DNA of 47,207 nucleotides from Bacillota bacterium (lineage in GTDB: Bacteria > Bacillota > Clostridia > Oscillospirales > Ruminococcaceae): contig JAEWBS010000124.1 in assembly GCA_023391005.1 (NCBI GenBank), forward strand, positions 1-47,207, read 5' to 3'. The notes beneath the pieces were generated by a model. The model made no database searches. It saw nothing but the letters and a program-made list of their open reading frames with translations, and was not told the origin of the DNA. The position numbers and the translations under genes are program-made. The stretch's first letter is position 1. Every line of letters starts with the position of its first letter. Of the stretch, positions 16,841 to 25,581 are shown in pieces.

Positions 16841-17683
16841 TCAATGACCGATATCAGACGGCATACGCCCGTAAACACAGCGGTCGATGCCCGCCAGATC
16901 CTTCGCAAAACTGATGCTGTGGTAGCCCTGTGCGGCCATAATATCGGCGATCTGCCGCGCCTGCTGCCATCCCGCCTCAAATACCAAGAGGCCGTTTGGC
17001 GTCAGCAGATCTTTAGCGCTCTGGGCGATGCTTCTGTAAAACAGCAACCCATCCTCGCCGCCATCAAGCGCCATTTTCGGCTCGTACCGCACCGATTCAT
17101 CCAGCTCGTCCATCTCCTGCGCGGTCAGATAGGGCGGGTTTGAAAGAATCATATCCAGCGGCGGCAGCTTCAGCAGGGCGAGATCGCCGAGCACGTCCGC
17201 CTCCATAACACGAATGCGCGGATAATCCCGAGTGTTTTCGCGTAGATAGCGCAACGCCTCTTGAGAGAGCTCCAGCGCGTACACCTCGCTCTGGGACAGG
17301 TTTTTTGCCACCGCCAGCGAGATAGCGCCGCTTCCAGCACAAAAATCCGCCACCTTGGCCGCATTCTGCTGCGCCAAAAGGCCGAGCGCCACGTCCACGA
17401 GCGTCTCGGTATCAGGCCGGGGAATCAGCACCCCTTCGCCAACCTTGAGCGATATTGAATAGAATTCCCACTCGCCGAGCAAATATTGCAACGGGTAACC
17501 CTCGCTCAGACGCTTGACCTTCTGTGAGAAAATCAACGCGTCGTCGGCGGCAACCTCATCATTGGGCCGGGTGTGCTGCGCCTGCGCGCCAAACTGAGCG
17601 TAGAACAGCTGCGACAAATCAAAATCCGCCGTGTCGTGATTAAGCTTTTTACGGCATTGAAGATATAACTGAGAAATGGTCAT
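16841..17683 (-). CDS. prmC: peptide chain release factor N5-glutamine methyltransferase PrmC
   Basis: 280 residues. It methylates the glutamine of the GGQ motif of release factors RF1/RF2 with SAM. The N-terminal helical domain recognises the factor (SEGYPLQYLLGEWEFYSISL). SAM-binding motif I is VADFCAGSGAISLAVA, and the catalytic NPPY is in LILSNPPYLTAQE. IPRPDTETLV is a typical PrmC segment. The gene lies 9 bases after the DUF1385 gene, a frequent clostridial order; prfA, often the neighbour, is not here. The ribosome site is weak, suggesting translational coupling. Confidence 0.94.
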   Translation of the reverse strand: MTISQLYLQCRKKLNHDTADFDLSQLFYAQFGAQAQHTRPNDEVAADDALIFSQKVKRLSEGYPLQYLLGEWEFYSISLKVGEGVLIPRPDTETLVDVALGLLAQQNAAKVADFCAGSGAISLAVAKNLSQSEVYALELSQEALRYLRENTRDYPRIRVMEADVLGDLALLKLPPLDMILSNPPYLTAQEMDELDESVRYEPKMALDGGEDGLLFYRSIAQSAKDLLTPNGLLVFEAGWQQARQIADIMAAQGYHSISFAKDLAGIDRCVYGRMPSDIGH

Positions 17684-17692
17684 CGCTAAACA

Positions 17693-18628
17693 TTACCACC
17701 TGTCGTCTTCCTGATTCTGCGGGATGCAGGGCTTCATTGCGGCGATCGCCGCCTCAATCTGGCTGAGATCCGGCTCGTTGGTCGTCAGGCGTTGCAGCCA
17801 CAGGCCCGGCGCGGAAATAACCCGCGTGCAAAGGGTGTTGTAGCGCCCCGCGAGCTTGATAATCTCGTAGGCGATGCCCACCACAAGCGGCAGGCAGATT
17901 AGCTTAAGCGCAATGCGCATGACAAGGTTATCCCAAGTCACAAGCGAAAAAACCAGTGCCGAAACCACCAGCACAATTAAAATAAAGCTGGTGCCGCAGC
18001 GCGGATGAAAGCGCGAATGCCGCGCGACATTCTCAGGTGTCAACGCCTCGCCCGCTTCATAGCAGGCGATTGTTTTATGTTCGGCCCCGTGATATTCAAA
18101 AACACGGTGAATCTCCTGCATGCGGCTGACAAGAAGCAGATAAAGCAAAAAAATCCCGATTTTAACCACGGCCTCGATTAAAGAAAGCAACAGCTGAACC
18201 GTAATAAACGGGCGGATAAACCCGATTAAAAATGTCGGCAGCACCATGAACAGCGCCACCGCCAGCAGCACGCCGAGCACCCCGGCAAAACCGGCCACAA
18301 CCTTTGAAAAGCTCTCGCCGAACCAGTCCATCAGCTTTTTTTCAAAGCCGCTGGGCTCTTCCTCAAAGCCGGCAATTTCGGCCGATTTCATCAAGCATTT
18401 ATAACTGACCGCCATACTATCAAAAAAATTGAATACGCCACGTATAACAGGCGTCTTTTTATACCAAGGTTTGACACCTTCCTCGGTTTTCCACTCAGAA
18501 ATATCTAATTCCCCGTCCGGCTTTCGCACTGCCATGGCGGTAGTGTAGGGACCGCGCATCATCACGCCCTCAATCAAGGCGCTGCCGCCTATCGAGGTTT
18601 TTTTACGCTCGTTCGTATTGTTATTCAA
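17693..18628 (-). CDS. DUF1385 (YqhQ-family) membrane protein
   Basis: 311 residues. Family signatures: SIGGSALIEGVMMRGP near the start and VFEYHGAEHKTIACYEAGEALT then HPRCGTSF in the middle. Several hydrophobic segments (about 105-130, 140-165, 215-240 and 245-270) show an inner-membrane protein. Function is not established; it commonly lies beside prmC. The start appears to be TTG, overlapping the stop of the histidine-kinase gene (TTGA), with GGGGAGGA upstream; this suggests coupled translation with the kinase. Confidence 0.87.
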   Translation of the reverse strand: MNNNTNERKKTSIGGSALIEGVMMRGPYTTAMAVRKPDGELDISEWKTEEGVKPWYKKTPVIRGVFNFFDSMAVSYKCLMKSAEIAGFEEEPSGFEKKLMDWFGESFSKVVAGFAGVLGVLLAVALFMVLPTFLIGFIRPFITVQLLLSLIEAVVKIGIFLLYLLLVSRMQEIHRVFEYHGAEHKTIACYEAGEALTPENVARHSRFHPRCGTSFILIVLVVSALVFSLVTWDNLVMRIALKLICLPLVVGIAYEIIKLAGRYNTLCTRVISAPGLWLQRLTTNEPDLSQIEAAIAAMKPCIPQNQEDDRW

Positions 18629-20082
18629 TATGCCTGTTCCTCCCCGCCCTGTTCGGGCGTTCTCTGTTTTAATTGTTCGTAATGCGCGGCGTTGGGTATG
18701 CGTATTGTCACGGTGGTACCCTCGCCCAGAACCGACGAAAGTTCAAGCGTACCTAAAAACGCCGCCACAATCTCGTCGGCCACGGCCAGACCTATGCCGG
18801 AGCCACGCCGCGTCAAATTCGCCTTGTAAAATTTCTTCTTGATCTTGGGCAGATCCTCAGGGCTGATGCCGCAGCCCATATCCGACACCGCGATGACAAA
18901 ATAGCTGTTTTGCTGGCGCACCGTCACCTTGACGCTGCCGCCCGGGTCGGAATATTTGATGGCGTTGTCAATGATGTTGATAAACACCTGACGCAGCCTG
19001 TTTTTATCGGCCATGACCACCGCCGCCTCAAGCTGCTCGTCGTAGATCAGTGCAATGTCTTCTCGGCGCGCCTTTTCGGTATACATCAGCACCGCCTCTT
19101 CGAGCTCGGCCAAGAGGTCGATTCGCTCCATCGCGAGCTTAAAGCGCCCCGACTGCATGCGGGAAAAATCGAGCAGCTCTTCGACCATCATCGCAAGGCG
19201 GTCGGTCTCGTTGATGATAACCTGCATCCCCTTCTGCACCGTCTCACGGTCGCTGGCGTCGGCGTCGCGTATCGTCTCGCCCCAACCCTTGATAGCGGTA
19301 AGCGGCGTGCGCAGCTCATGCGAGACCGACGAAATAAACTCGTTTTTAAGCTTTTCGGAATTCCCCAGCTCCTCGGCCATATAGTTGATCGTCTCGCACA
19401 GGTCGCCAATCTCGTCGTCGTTGCGGCTGACCAGCCGGGTCGCAAAGTCACCCTGAGCGATCTTGCGCGCCGTTTTGCCGATCTCACCGACCGGAATGAC
19501 GATTGAACTGATAAAATAAGAGCCTGAGAGCACCATGAAGAAGATGATGGCGGCGCCGAACACCACCGCCACGGTGATGATGCTTAAAATAAGGCTGTCG
19601 ACCTTAGTCAGCGAGACGACCAGCCGCACCGCCGTGATGCTCTCATCGTTGACCGGCGCGATACAGCTAACCGCCATGATATTCTCTTCACCGATGCGCC
19701 CCTGAAAGCTGCCCATGCCGTCGGGCGCGGCCAGCGCCTCCTGAAAGTCGGGCATCGCAATTTTTTCAGCCACCGGAAAGCCCGACGACGTCGTCGTGAT
19801 GCCGCCATAGGCGTCGACCGCCATGAGCTCCATACGATCGCGCAGCTCAAAATTTTCGATCAGGCTGCGCACCTCGCGCTGGTAATCGGCCGAAGGGTCG
19901 ACCGCGTATTTAGCCAGCAATGTGCTGACGGTGTTCGCTTGCGATACAAGCGTCTGCTGTACCGAGGAATAATAAAACATCCGCACGGCCAATATGACCG
20001 CAACCTCGATAAGCACCAGTATGACAAGGATGATGCCAAGGCTGCCGGTGAGCCAGCGGGTTGTTATTTTTTTCTGCGCCAT
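18625..20082 (-). CDS. sensor histidine kinase (HAMP-HisKA-HATPase_c)
   Basis: 485 residues from the ATG preceded by AAGGAGGAGG; a longer open frame upstream lacks a ribosome site. Helix 1 spans about residues 12-34, an external sensor region 35-163 and helix 2 164-187. A HAMP linker follows (about 190-243), then the H-box SSVSHELRTPLTAIKG with phospho-accepting His255, the N-box QVFINIIDNAIKYS and G-boxes SDMGCGI and GSGIGLAVADEIV. It should phosphorylate the OmpR-type regulator coded just upstream (20904-21596), although an 820-base non-coding gap separates them. The signal is unknown; the lipoprotein that opens the operon is a candidate sensor partner. Confidence 0.93.
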   Translation of the reverse strand: MAQKKITTRWLTGSLGIILVILVLIEVAVILAVRMFYYSSVQQTLVSQANTVSTLLAKYAVDPSADYQREVRSLIENFELRDRMELMAVDAYGGITTTSSGFPVAEKIAMPDFQEALAAPDGMGSFQGRIGEENIMAVSCIAPVNDESITAVRLVVSLTKVDSLILSIITVAVVFGAAIIFFMVLSGSYFISSIVIPVGEIGKTARKIAQGDFATRLVSRNDDEIGDLCETINYMAEELGNSEKLKNEFISSVSHELRTPLTAIKGWGETIRDADASDRETVQKGMQVIINETDRLAMMVEELLDFSRMQSGRFKLAMERIDLLAELEEAVLMYTEKARREDIALIYDEQLEAAVVMADKNRLRQVFINIIDNAIKYSDPGGSVKVTVRQQNSYFVIAVSDMGCGISPEDLPKIKKKFYKANLTRRGSGIGLAVADEIVAAFLGTLELSSVLGEGTTVTIRIPNAAHYEQLKQRTPEQGGEEQAY

Positions 20083-20181
20083 GGGCCTCCTCCTTGCGAA
20101 TTTGTAATAGGTCGCCGTGCTTTGACGTTTGCTTTTTGATTGCGGCGTTAGGTAAAATTTGTACAAATTAAAAGTTTTGGT

Positions 20182-20201
20182 CAAGCTTTTACAAAAGCTT
20201 G
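20182..20201. repeat. short palindrome in the regulator-kinase gap
   Basis: CAAGCTTTT (20182-20190) and AAAAGCTTG (20193-20201) form a perfect 9-bp inverted repeat with a 2-base centre. A second small hairpin, TGGGGC/GCCCCA, follows within 25 bases. Confidence 0.6.
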
Positions 20202-20285
20202 TGGGGTTTGGGGCAACGCCCCACCGTACTTTCGTCTCTCTTCGTTTCTTATCGTCTCTTAATCGTTAAAAAGCGCAGGAAGGGG

Positions 20286-20318
20286 CGGAAAAAACAGTCC
20301 GGCGGACTGTTTTTTCCG
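20286..20318. terminator. perfect bidirectional terminator-like hairpin between regulator and kinase genes
   Basis: CGGAAAAAACAGTCCG (20286-20301) pairs fully with CGGACTGTTTTTTCCG (20303-20318) around one base. Read leftward, as the operon is, it ends in six U residues and should stop or thin out transcription before the kinase gene. The core CAGTC/GACTG is shared with hairpins at 33617-33634 and 34574-34593. Confidence 0.72.
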
Positions 20319-20319
20319 T

Positions 20320-20366
20320 GGGGAAACCCCCGCAAGGGGTTTCCCCAATGCCGCCCCGATGGCGGC
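20320..20366. repeat. two further hairpins next to the terminator-like element
   Basis: GGGGAAACCCC (20320-20330) pairs with GGGGTTTCCCC (20336-20346), and GCCGCC (20350-20355) with GGCGGC (20361-20366). Together with 20286-20318 they form a cluster of three hairpins in 80 bases. No gene is seen from 20083 to 20542. Confidence 0.65.
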
Positions 20367-20542
20367 ATCCGCGCTTTGAACGGTTAGCTTTTTGCTTTCT
20401 GTGCTGTGATATTAAAGGTATCGTGTACGCATTCTACTCTTGGCGACCCGCTACAACGCGGCGATAGGTTGTTGATCCTTTTTGTCGGCCGGCGGCAGCG
20501 AGTTATTTATTTTCCTAACATTCGCCATAAATAGCCGACGTT

Positions 20543-20825
20543 GTGTTGCGCCGACACGCAGGAACGGCCTCCACCCCGGCGCTTGCATGCTCTACGTAGC
20601 ATGCGGGCATCTTTCCACCGCGTCACAGAGGCGAAGCGCCTCGCGGGCGGGACACTATCCCCCTCGCGTCCCCCTGACCTCGGGTGGGATTTTGGAACGG
20701 CAGGGTTTGAGGGCTTAAACGGTTGCTGACTATGTGCCTCACGTGAGCACGTTACCTTCCCACGCACCGTCAGTGGGCCGCATCCAGACTTATTACGTGA
20801 TTATAAGTTTGTCCGGCCTCTTAGG
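20543..20825 (-). repeat. structured non-coding repeat, copy 2
   Basis: Reverse-complement partner of 10179-10467, about 283 bases. Read leftward it begins CCTAAGAGGCCGG and ends at CGTTCCTGCGTGTCGG. The first stem is CCGGAC/GTCTGG (complements of 20811-20816 and 20784-20789), where copy 1 has CCAGAC/GTCTGG. The hairpin at 20585-20604 is GCATGCT/AGCATGC, where copy 1 has GCATGTTC/GAACATGC. A further hairpin, GAGGCG/CGCCTC, is perfect only here. Like copy 1 it lies in an operon gap and points in the direction of transcription, just after the response-regulator gene. Confidence 0.82.
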
Positions 20826-20903
20826 CGGGCGGGTGGGTTCGCTGTCAGCTTATAGTGGTGGCAGCCTTTGCTTCTTACGTTGTTCACGGGAGCGAAGCGC
20901 GCG

Positions 20904-21596
20904 TCACGGCATCCACTTGTAGCCAAAGCCCCAGACGGTTGTGATGTGCTGTGGGTTCGAGGCTTCCTCCTCCACCTTCATGCGCAGGCGGCGGATGTTG
21001 ACATCCACAATTTTGACGTCGCCGAAATAGTCCTCGCCCCATACGGCGGTTAGAATCTGACTGCGCTCGAGCGCGGTTTCAGGGTTTTTCATAAAAATTT
21101 CCATAATCTGAAATTCCACCTGCGTTAGCTCGATCGGCACGCCGTTTTTGGTGACGGTTCGGCTCTTGAGATTGAGCGTAAACGGGCCGGAAGTCAGCTC
21201 GTTATCCGGCTTTTTGGGGTTGGACATCGACACGCGGCGGTGGATGGCATCGACGCGCGCCAAAAGCTCGGAGGGCGAAAACGGCTTGGTGATGTAATCG
21301 TCCGCGCCAAGCATCAGGCCGTTGACCTTGTCCATCTCTTGACTTTTGGCGGTCAGAATGATGATGCCCAGCGCATCTGAGCGCTCGCGCAGCTTTTTGC
21401 AGACCGAAAAGCCGTCGAGCCCGGGCATCATAACGTCAAGAATAACGACATCAAACCCCTCTTCGGCGTTATCGTAGGCCGTGATGGCGTCCAGCCCATT
21501 GTTGACATCGGTAACCGAATAACCGGCGCGCTTGAGGTTTATGACCACAAAGTCGCGGATGGCGTCCTCATCCTCCGCAATCAGAATATTTTTCAT
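20904..21596 (-). CDS. OmpR/PhoB-family response regulator
   Basis: 230 residues from the ATG preceded by AAAGGAG. The receiver domain has the acidic pair EDED, phospho-acceptor Asp54 in VVILDVMMPG, a switch Thr in IIILTAKSQ and the conserved Lys in DYITKPFSP. The C-terminal winged helix is recognised by LTQVEFQIMEIFMKNPETALERSQIL and DVNIRRLRMKVE, ending in TVWGFGYKW. It binds DNA when phosphorylated, presumably by the kinase at 18625-20082. It follows the lipoprotein gene by 33 bases and shares its promoter. Confidence 0.95.
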   Translation of the reverse strand: MKNILIAEDEDAIRDFVVINLKRAGYSVTDVNNGLDAITAYDNAEEGFDVVILDVMMPGLDGFSVCKKLRERSDALGIIILTAKSQEMDKVNGLMLGADDYITKPFSPSELLARVDAIHRRVSMSNPKKPDNELTSGPFTLNLKSRTVTKNGVPIELTQVEFQIMEIFMKNPETALERSQILTAVWGEDYFGDVKIVDVNIRRLRMKVEEEASNPQHITTVWGFGYKWMP

Positions 21597-21629
21597 GACG
21601 GCTCCTTTCCAAGGCGGTATCCGCACGCC

Positions 21630-22946
21630 TTATTGCAGATCAAGCAGCGAAAACAGGCTTTGCGCCTGCTCATAGGTGATGGAATAGCCCGGGTATTGCG
21701 TTTCGGGAATATAGATCTGATAGCTGTTGACGCCCTTGGCGCCCACGACATTATATTGCGCCGTCTCGAACTTATCCTGATAGTCCGAGGGACTGACCAC
21801 GCGGATACGCAGCAGCTCAATATCCGATTTTTCAAGCGATTGGTCAAATAGTACAAACCGCCATTCGCCGGTGTCGGACTGCCGCCGCACTGTGACGGTA
21901 TCGCGCCAGGATTCAGGAATCTTGAGCTGATAACCCGCCGCGAAATTGACGACCGAACGCTGCACGCATTGCAGCTCCCCCTCGAGCACACTCATATATT
22001 CAGTCAGGTAAACCGCCTCGCGTTCAAGCGCGGCCGAATAACCCGGCAGCGGCGAAGAAACGGGGATATCGATCAGCCCGTCGCCATTGACATCGGCGCA
22101 GGTCAGCGTCGGCGTCGCACGGTCAAACGATTCGTAGATGCCCAGATCCTCATGCGAAAGCGCCTCGATAATCGACTTCTGATCATCCACGGTAGCGATG
22201 GCGGTCGTCATCTCGTCCGAGCCGAGGTAGATATCGGCAAACACCGCGCTCAACCCGGTTGTCAGCTTGCCATACGAAAGCTTGGCGTACTCGGTCATGG
22301 CGGTCGGCATTTTAACCTCACTCGTGCGCACAATACGCCCCGAACGATATTTTATCAGCGACATAACCGCCGATTTAGTCAGATTTTTGGTGCAGAGAAT
22401 CATTTCAGAAAGGCCGTTGCCGTCGACGTCGGCCACTAAAATTTCGTTATAGCTACCCTCATAGCGCGTTTCAGCGCTCTCATCGGTGTAGGAATACACC
22501 TTACAAAGCAAGTTATCCCGGCCCGCGACGGTCCATCCGACGATGATATTATCGCGACCGGCATCCTCTATCGGCGCAAATGAGATGAAGTCGATCTCAC
22601 CGCCCTCGCCCGGCAGCTGGTAGCGGCTTTTCCAAACGCCGTCCTGCTCGGCGAGAATGCTCATCCACGAGGAGGTCACGCCATTGACGGTCAGCTCGTA
22701 AAAGACAATAGCCTCGTCGCGGCCATCCTTGTCGAGATCGTCGAGCACGCAGGCCGAAAGATTGTCTCCACGGCGCGGATATTTCAGCTTGAAGGCGTTG
22801 GTACCGACCGCCAGCTCAACCGCGTCATAGATGGCCGATTGCTGCGCGGTCAAACGCGGCGGCGCAAGTAGCTCGTTGACGCCGAGCTGCACCCCGCTGC
22901 ACCCGCCCAGCAGAAGCAACGATAAAAGTAACGCTAAAAGCCGCAT
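21630..22946 (-). CDS. lipoprotein with FG-GAP/VCBS-like Asp-rich repeats
   Basis: 438 residues. The ATG at 22946 has GGGAGG at ideal spacing and begins MRLLALLLSLLLLGGC, a lipoprotein signal with Cys16 lipidated; the frame extends upstream but those residues make no signal peptide. Three calcium-loop-like motifs repeat: DDLDKDGRDEAIV, ADVDGNGLSEMIL and ADVNGDGLIDIPV, as in FG-GAP/VCBS beta-propeller blades. It is the first gene of the operon with the response regulator and kinase, so it may sense something at the cell surface or be controlled by the pair. No enzyme motif is seen. The exact family is not recognised. Confidence 0.8.
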   Translation of the reverse strand: MRLLALLLSLLLLGGCSGVQLGVNELLAPPRLTAQQSAIYDAVELAVGTNAFKLKYPRRGDNLSACVLDDLDKDGRDEAIVFYELTVNGVTSSWMSILAEQDGVWKSRYQLPGEGGEIDFISFAPIEDAGRDNIIVGWTVAGRDNLLCKVYSYTDESAETRYEGSYNEILVADVDGNGLSEMILCTKNLTKSAVMSLIKYRSGRIVRTSEVKMPTAMTEYAKLSYGKLTTGLSAVFADIYLGSDEMTTAIATVDDQKSIIEALSHEDLGIYESFDRATPTLTCADVNGDGLIDIPVSSPLPGYSAALEREAVYLTEYMSVLEGELQCVQRSVVNFAAGYQLKIPESWRDTVTVRRQSDTGEWRFVLFDQSLEKSDIELLRIRVVSPSDYQDKFETAQYNVVGAKGVNSYQIYIPETQYPGYSITYEQAQSLFSLLDLQ

Positions 22947-23068
22947 CGGCATCACCTCCCTTGTATAAAAGCACGCCGTCATAAAAACCAAAGGCGGCGC
23001 TTTAAGTCGAACAACCGCCGTTAAAGCGCATCGGCACGGCTTAAATCGCAGTTTTCTCATATTTAATT

Positions 23069-23096
23069 ATTATACCACCAGATAGTGTTGTGTCAA
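23069..23096 (-). promoter_or_regulatory. consensus sigma-A promoter of the lipoprotein-regulator-kinase operon
   Basis: On the minus strand TTGACA (complement of 23091-23096), a 16-base spacer and TATAAT (complement of 23069-23074). Both boxes are perfect. The leader to the lipoprotein start is about 115 bases. Confidence 0.9.
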
Positions 23097-23476
23097 TCGC
23101 CAAGGCCGTTACAGACATTAACAAGCTGTGACATTTCTGTGATATCTCGACGGTGAGGCTGACTATTTTAAGGCAGATATGGTAAGGCTTTGGAGGCAGA
23201 GCTTTAAACCTGCGCATAATTATGGTAAAATAGCCGCAAGACAGCTTTAAATGGCCCGCCTATCAGCGATGGCCAATTATACTTCGCTTGCGCGTATGAT
23301 AATAAGCCGCAATCAGTCCTTTTGACGACTGGTTGGCCGCCTGTACGACGGTTGCAAGATACCCCGTGCGGGTCGTCAACACCTTTCGCGTGTGAGAACC
23401 ATACACAGGACGGCTGTTTTGATTTTAACGTCGTGTGAATTTTTAAAACGCAACTGACCGGAGGTAAATAGCCGAT
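23097..23476. other. leader region upstream of asparaginase gene
   Basis: About 380 bases with no supported gene. It contains a GTAAAATAG stretch that could serve as a -10 box, the short repeat at 23261-23282, and several small inverted repeats between 23330 and 23420. No T-box or known riboswitch signature was recognised. Confidence 0.4.
23261..23282 (+). repeat. 22-base repeat, copy 1 (upstream of asparaginase)
   Basis: Identical to the reverse complement of 34251-34272; core ATCAGCGATGGCCAATTATA. Looser similarity continues for about 25 bases (TTCGCTTGCG here, TTCGCTTACG there). In both places it lies upstream of a gene and points toward it. Confidence 0.7.
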
Positions 23477-24463
23477 ATGAAAAAGCTGTTATTGCTCACC
23501 ACGGGCGGCACCATCGCCTCAACCCCGTCTGACGAGGGCCTGCGCCCGACCGCGCAGGGCACCAGCCTGCTTGAATTGGCGGGCGTGCTGCCCTACGACG
23601 TAACGATACGCGACCTGCTTACGCTCGACTCTTCAAACATTCAGCCCGAGGAATGGCAGCTCATCGCCCGCACGGTTTTTGAGCAGCGCGGCGCCTTTGA
23701 CGGCATCGTCATCACCCATGGCACCGACACGATGGCCTACACCGCCTCGATGCTCAGCTTTATGCTGCCGGGCATCGATCTGCCGGTCGTGCTTACCGGT
23801 AGCCAGCTGCCAATTTTCCACCCGCTTTCTGACGCGCCGGACAACCTGCGTACCGCCTTTGCGATGGCGATCAGCGGTGTCCCCGGCATTTTTGTGGCCT
23901 TTGACCGCAAAGTGCTGCTCGGCTGCCGCTCGGTCAAGGTGCGCACCACCGGCTTTGATGCCTTTGACAGCGTGAATTTGCCACCGGTCGCACAGGTTAG
24001 CTCAGACGGGCTGGTCATCAACCCGGCATCGCTGCCCGCGCAAGGCCGCCCTTGCGCACTGAGCGATCGGGTCGACAGCCGCGTTGCGCTGATTAAGCTG
24101 ATCCCCGGATTGGACCCGCGCTTTTTAGAGGCGCTGCCGCAGCTCGACTGCCGCGGCGTCGTGCTGGAGGCGTTTGGCTCGGGCGGACTCGCCTTTCTGC
24201 GCCGCGACCTTGTGACGGCGCTGGCGCAGCTAGTTGAAAACGGCGTCTCGGTCGTGGTGTGCAGCCAGTGCCTGTACGAGGGCAGCGACATGACCACCTA
24301 TGAGGTGGGGCGGCGCGCGCTGCAACAGGGGGTTATTCCGGGCAGCGATATGACCTCGGAGGCCGCCGTCACCAAGCTGATGTGGGCGCTTGCCAACACC
24401 GCCTCGCCCAAGGCGGTTGCGGCGCTGTTTGCCAAGAGCCTTGTCGGAGAAATCAGCGTATGA
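23477..24463 (+). CDS. ansA: L-asparaginase, type I (cytoplasmic)
   Basis: 328 residues. It hydrolyses L-asparagine to aspartate and ammonia. The first active-site block is LLTTGGTIAS with nucleophile Thr12; the second is ITHGTDTMAYTA with Thr83 and Asp84. VVLTGSQLP and the C-terminal GVVLEAFGSGG with SQCLYEGSDMTTYEVG are family-typical. No signal peptide, so the low-affinity cytoplasmic type is likely. GGAGG precedes the ATG. It stands alone. Confidence 0.93.
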   Translation: MKKLLLLTTGGTIASTPSDEGLRPTAQGTSLLELAGVLPYDVTIRDLLTLDSSNIQPEEWQLIARTVFEQRGAFDGIVITHGTDTMAYTASMLSFMLPGIDLPVVLTGSQLPIFHPLSDAPDNLRTAFAMAISGVPGIFVAFDRKVLLGCRSVKVRTTGFDAFDSVNLPPVAQVSSDGLVINPASLPAQGRPCALSDRVDSRVALIKLIPGLDPRFLEALPQLDCRGVVLEAFGSGGLAFLRRDLVTALAQLVENGVSVVVCSQCLYEGSDMTTYEVGRRALQQGVIPGSDMTSEAAVTKLMWALANTASPKAVAALFAKSLVGEISV

Positions 24464-24719
24464 TAACGGCGGCACACGGTCTGCTGCCGCTGCCTTGTCT
24501 GCATCCCGGGAAAAGGGACATCGTCACTTGCCACTCCCGTCTTTTGTCGGCCCTCACAGAATACAGACGCCCCTTCTCAGATGATCGCTGTTAAGGCATG
24601 CCCGCTATTATTGAACCTGTCGCCCCTCATACGCAGCAAAAGGTTTCTAAATATGATATGCTGGTCGCCATATTTTCGAGGTTACGATGGTTTTAAAATA
24701 TACTATTCGCATACGCGCA
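24464..24719. other. intergenic region after asparaginase gene
   Basis: No gene or clear terminator seen. The right end leads into the promoter of the methyltransferase gene. Confidence 0.4.
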
Positions 24720-24728
24720 TGGTATAAT
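24720..24728 (+). promoter_or_regulatory. extended -10 promoter of the methyltransferase gene
   Basis: TGGTATAAT matches TGnTATAAT. The -35 region is poor. The start codon is about 70 bases downstream. Confidence 0.55.
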
Positions 24729-24796
24729 GACCACAGCTTGTTCCGTGTCCGCATGGGCATATCCAATCATACAAAGACTTTTAAGGAGGCGACAAA

Positions 24797-25570
24797 ATGG
24801 CGGACTGGCAACCCGGACAATATCTGAAATATCGCAACGAAAGAACGCAGCCCGCGATTGATCTGGTCAACCGGCTGAACTTGGCTGACCCCAAACGGAT
24901 TATTGATATCGGCTGCGGCCCCGGAAACAGCACGGCGATTCTTAAAGAGCGCTGGCCCGACGCGGCGGTCTGTGGGCTTGATAACTCGGCCAATATGCTT
25001 GCGAAGGCCAAAAAGGAATACGCGAATATCGACTGGCTGCAAATGAGCGTGGAGGAAGATTTATCCGCGTTGGGCAAGTTTGACCTTATCTTTACCAACG
25101 CGGCACTGCAATGGATGCCCGCGCACGAGACGCTGCTGCCCAATCTGTACGGCATGCTGGACGAAAACGGTGTCCTTGCCGCGCAGGTGCCCTGTGTCAA
25201 GCATCTGCCGGTCTATGCCAACATCCAAAGCATGATCGGTACCGACAGATGGGCGCGTTATTTTCAGCATCCGCCCGTGTACCCTAAGCACTTTCCCTAT
25301 GCGCATTATTATGACATCCTCTGCGCGCTGACCAATAAAATAGAGATCTGGCAGACCGATTATATCCACATTCTGCCCGACCATGACGGCATTGTCGAAT
25401 GGTACAAGGGCACCGGTTTGCGCCCGTTTTTGGATATGCTGCCCGACGACGCGCTGCGCGCCGACTTCTGCGAAGCGTATCGGCAATGGATTGCAAAGAC
25501 CTACCCCATAGAGCGCGACGGCAGGGTGCTGCTGCCGTTTACACGGATTTTCTTTATCGTTCATAAATAG
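24797..25570 (+). CDS. trans-aconitate 2-methyltransferase-like SAM methyltransferase
   Basis: 257 residues. The start DWQPGQYLKYRNERTQPAIDLVNRL is characteristic of Tam proteins. SAM motif I is IIDIGCGPGNSTAIL, the acidic end of strand 2 is CGLDNSANML, and motif IV FDLIFTNAALQWMP. In E. coli Tam methylates trans-aconitate, an inhibitor of aconitase; here the substrate is inferred. AAGGAGG precedes the ATG. Single gene. Confidence 0.88.
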   Translation: MADWQPGQYLKYRNERTQPAIDLVNRLNLADPKRIIDIGCGPGNSTAILKERWPDAAVCGLDNSANMLAKAKKEYANIDWLQMSVEEDLSALGKFDLIFTNAALQWMPAHETLLPNLYGMLDENGVLAAQVPCVKHLPVYANIQSMIGTDRWARYFQHPPVYPKHFPYAHYYDILCALTNKIEIWQTDYIHILPDHDGIVEWYKGTGLRPFLDMLPDDALRADFCEAYRQWIAKTYPIERDGRVLLPFTRIFFIVHK

Positions 25571-25581
25571 CGAGAGCCTAC

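Noticed and set aside
23283..23476. T-box or riboswitch upstream of asparaginase
   Set aside because: No T-box sequence (TGGNACCGCG) and no riboswitch core recognised; only small unrelated inverted repeats.
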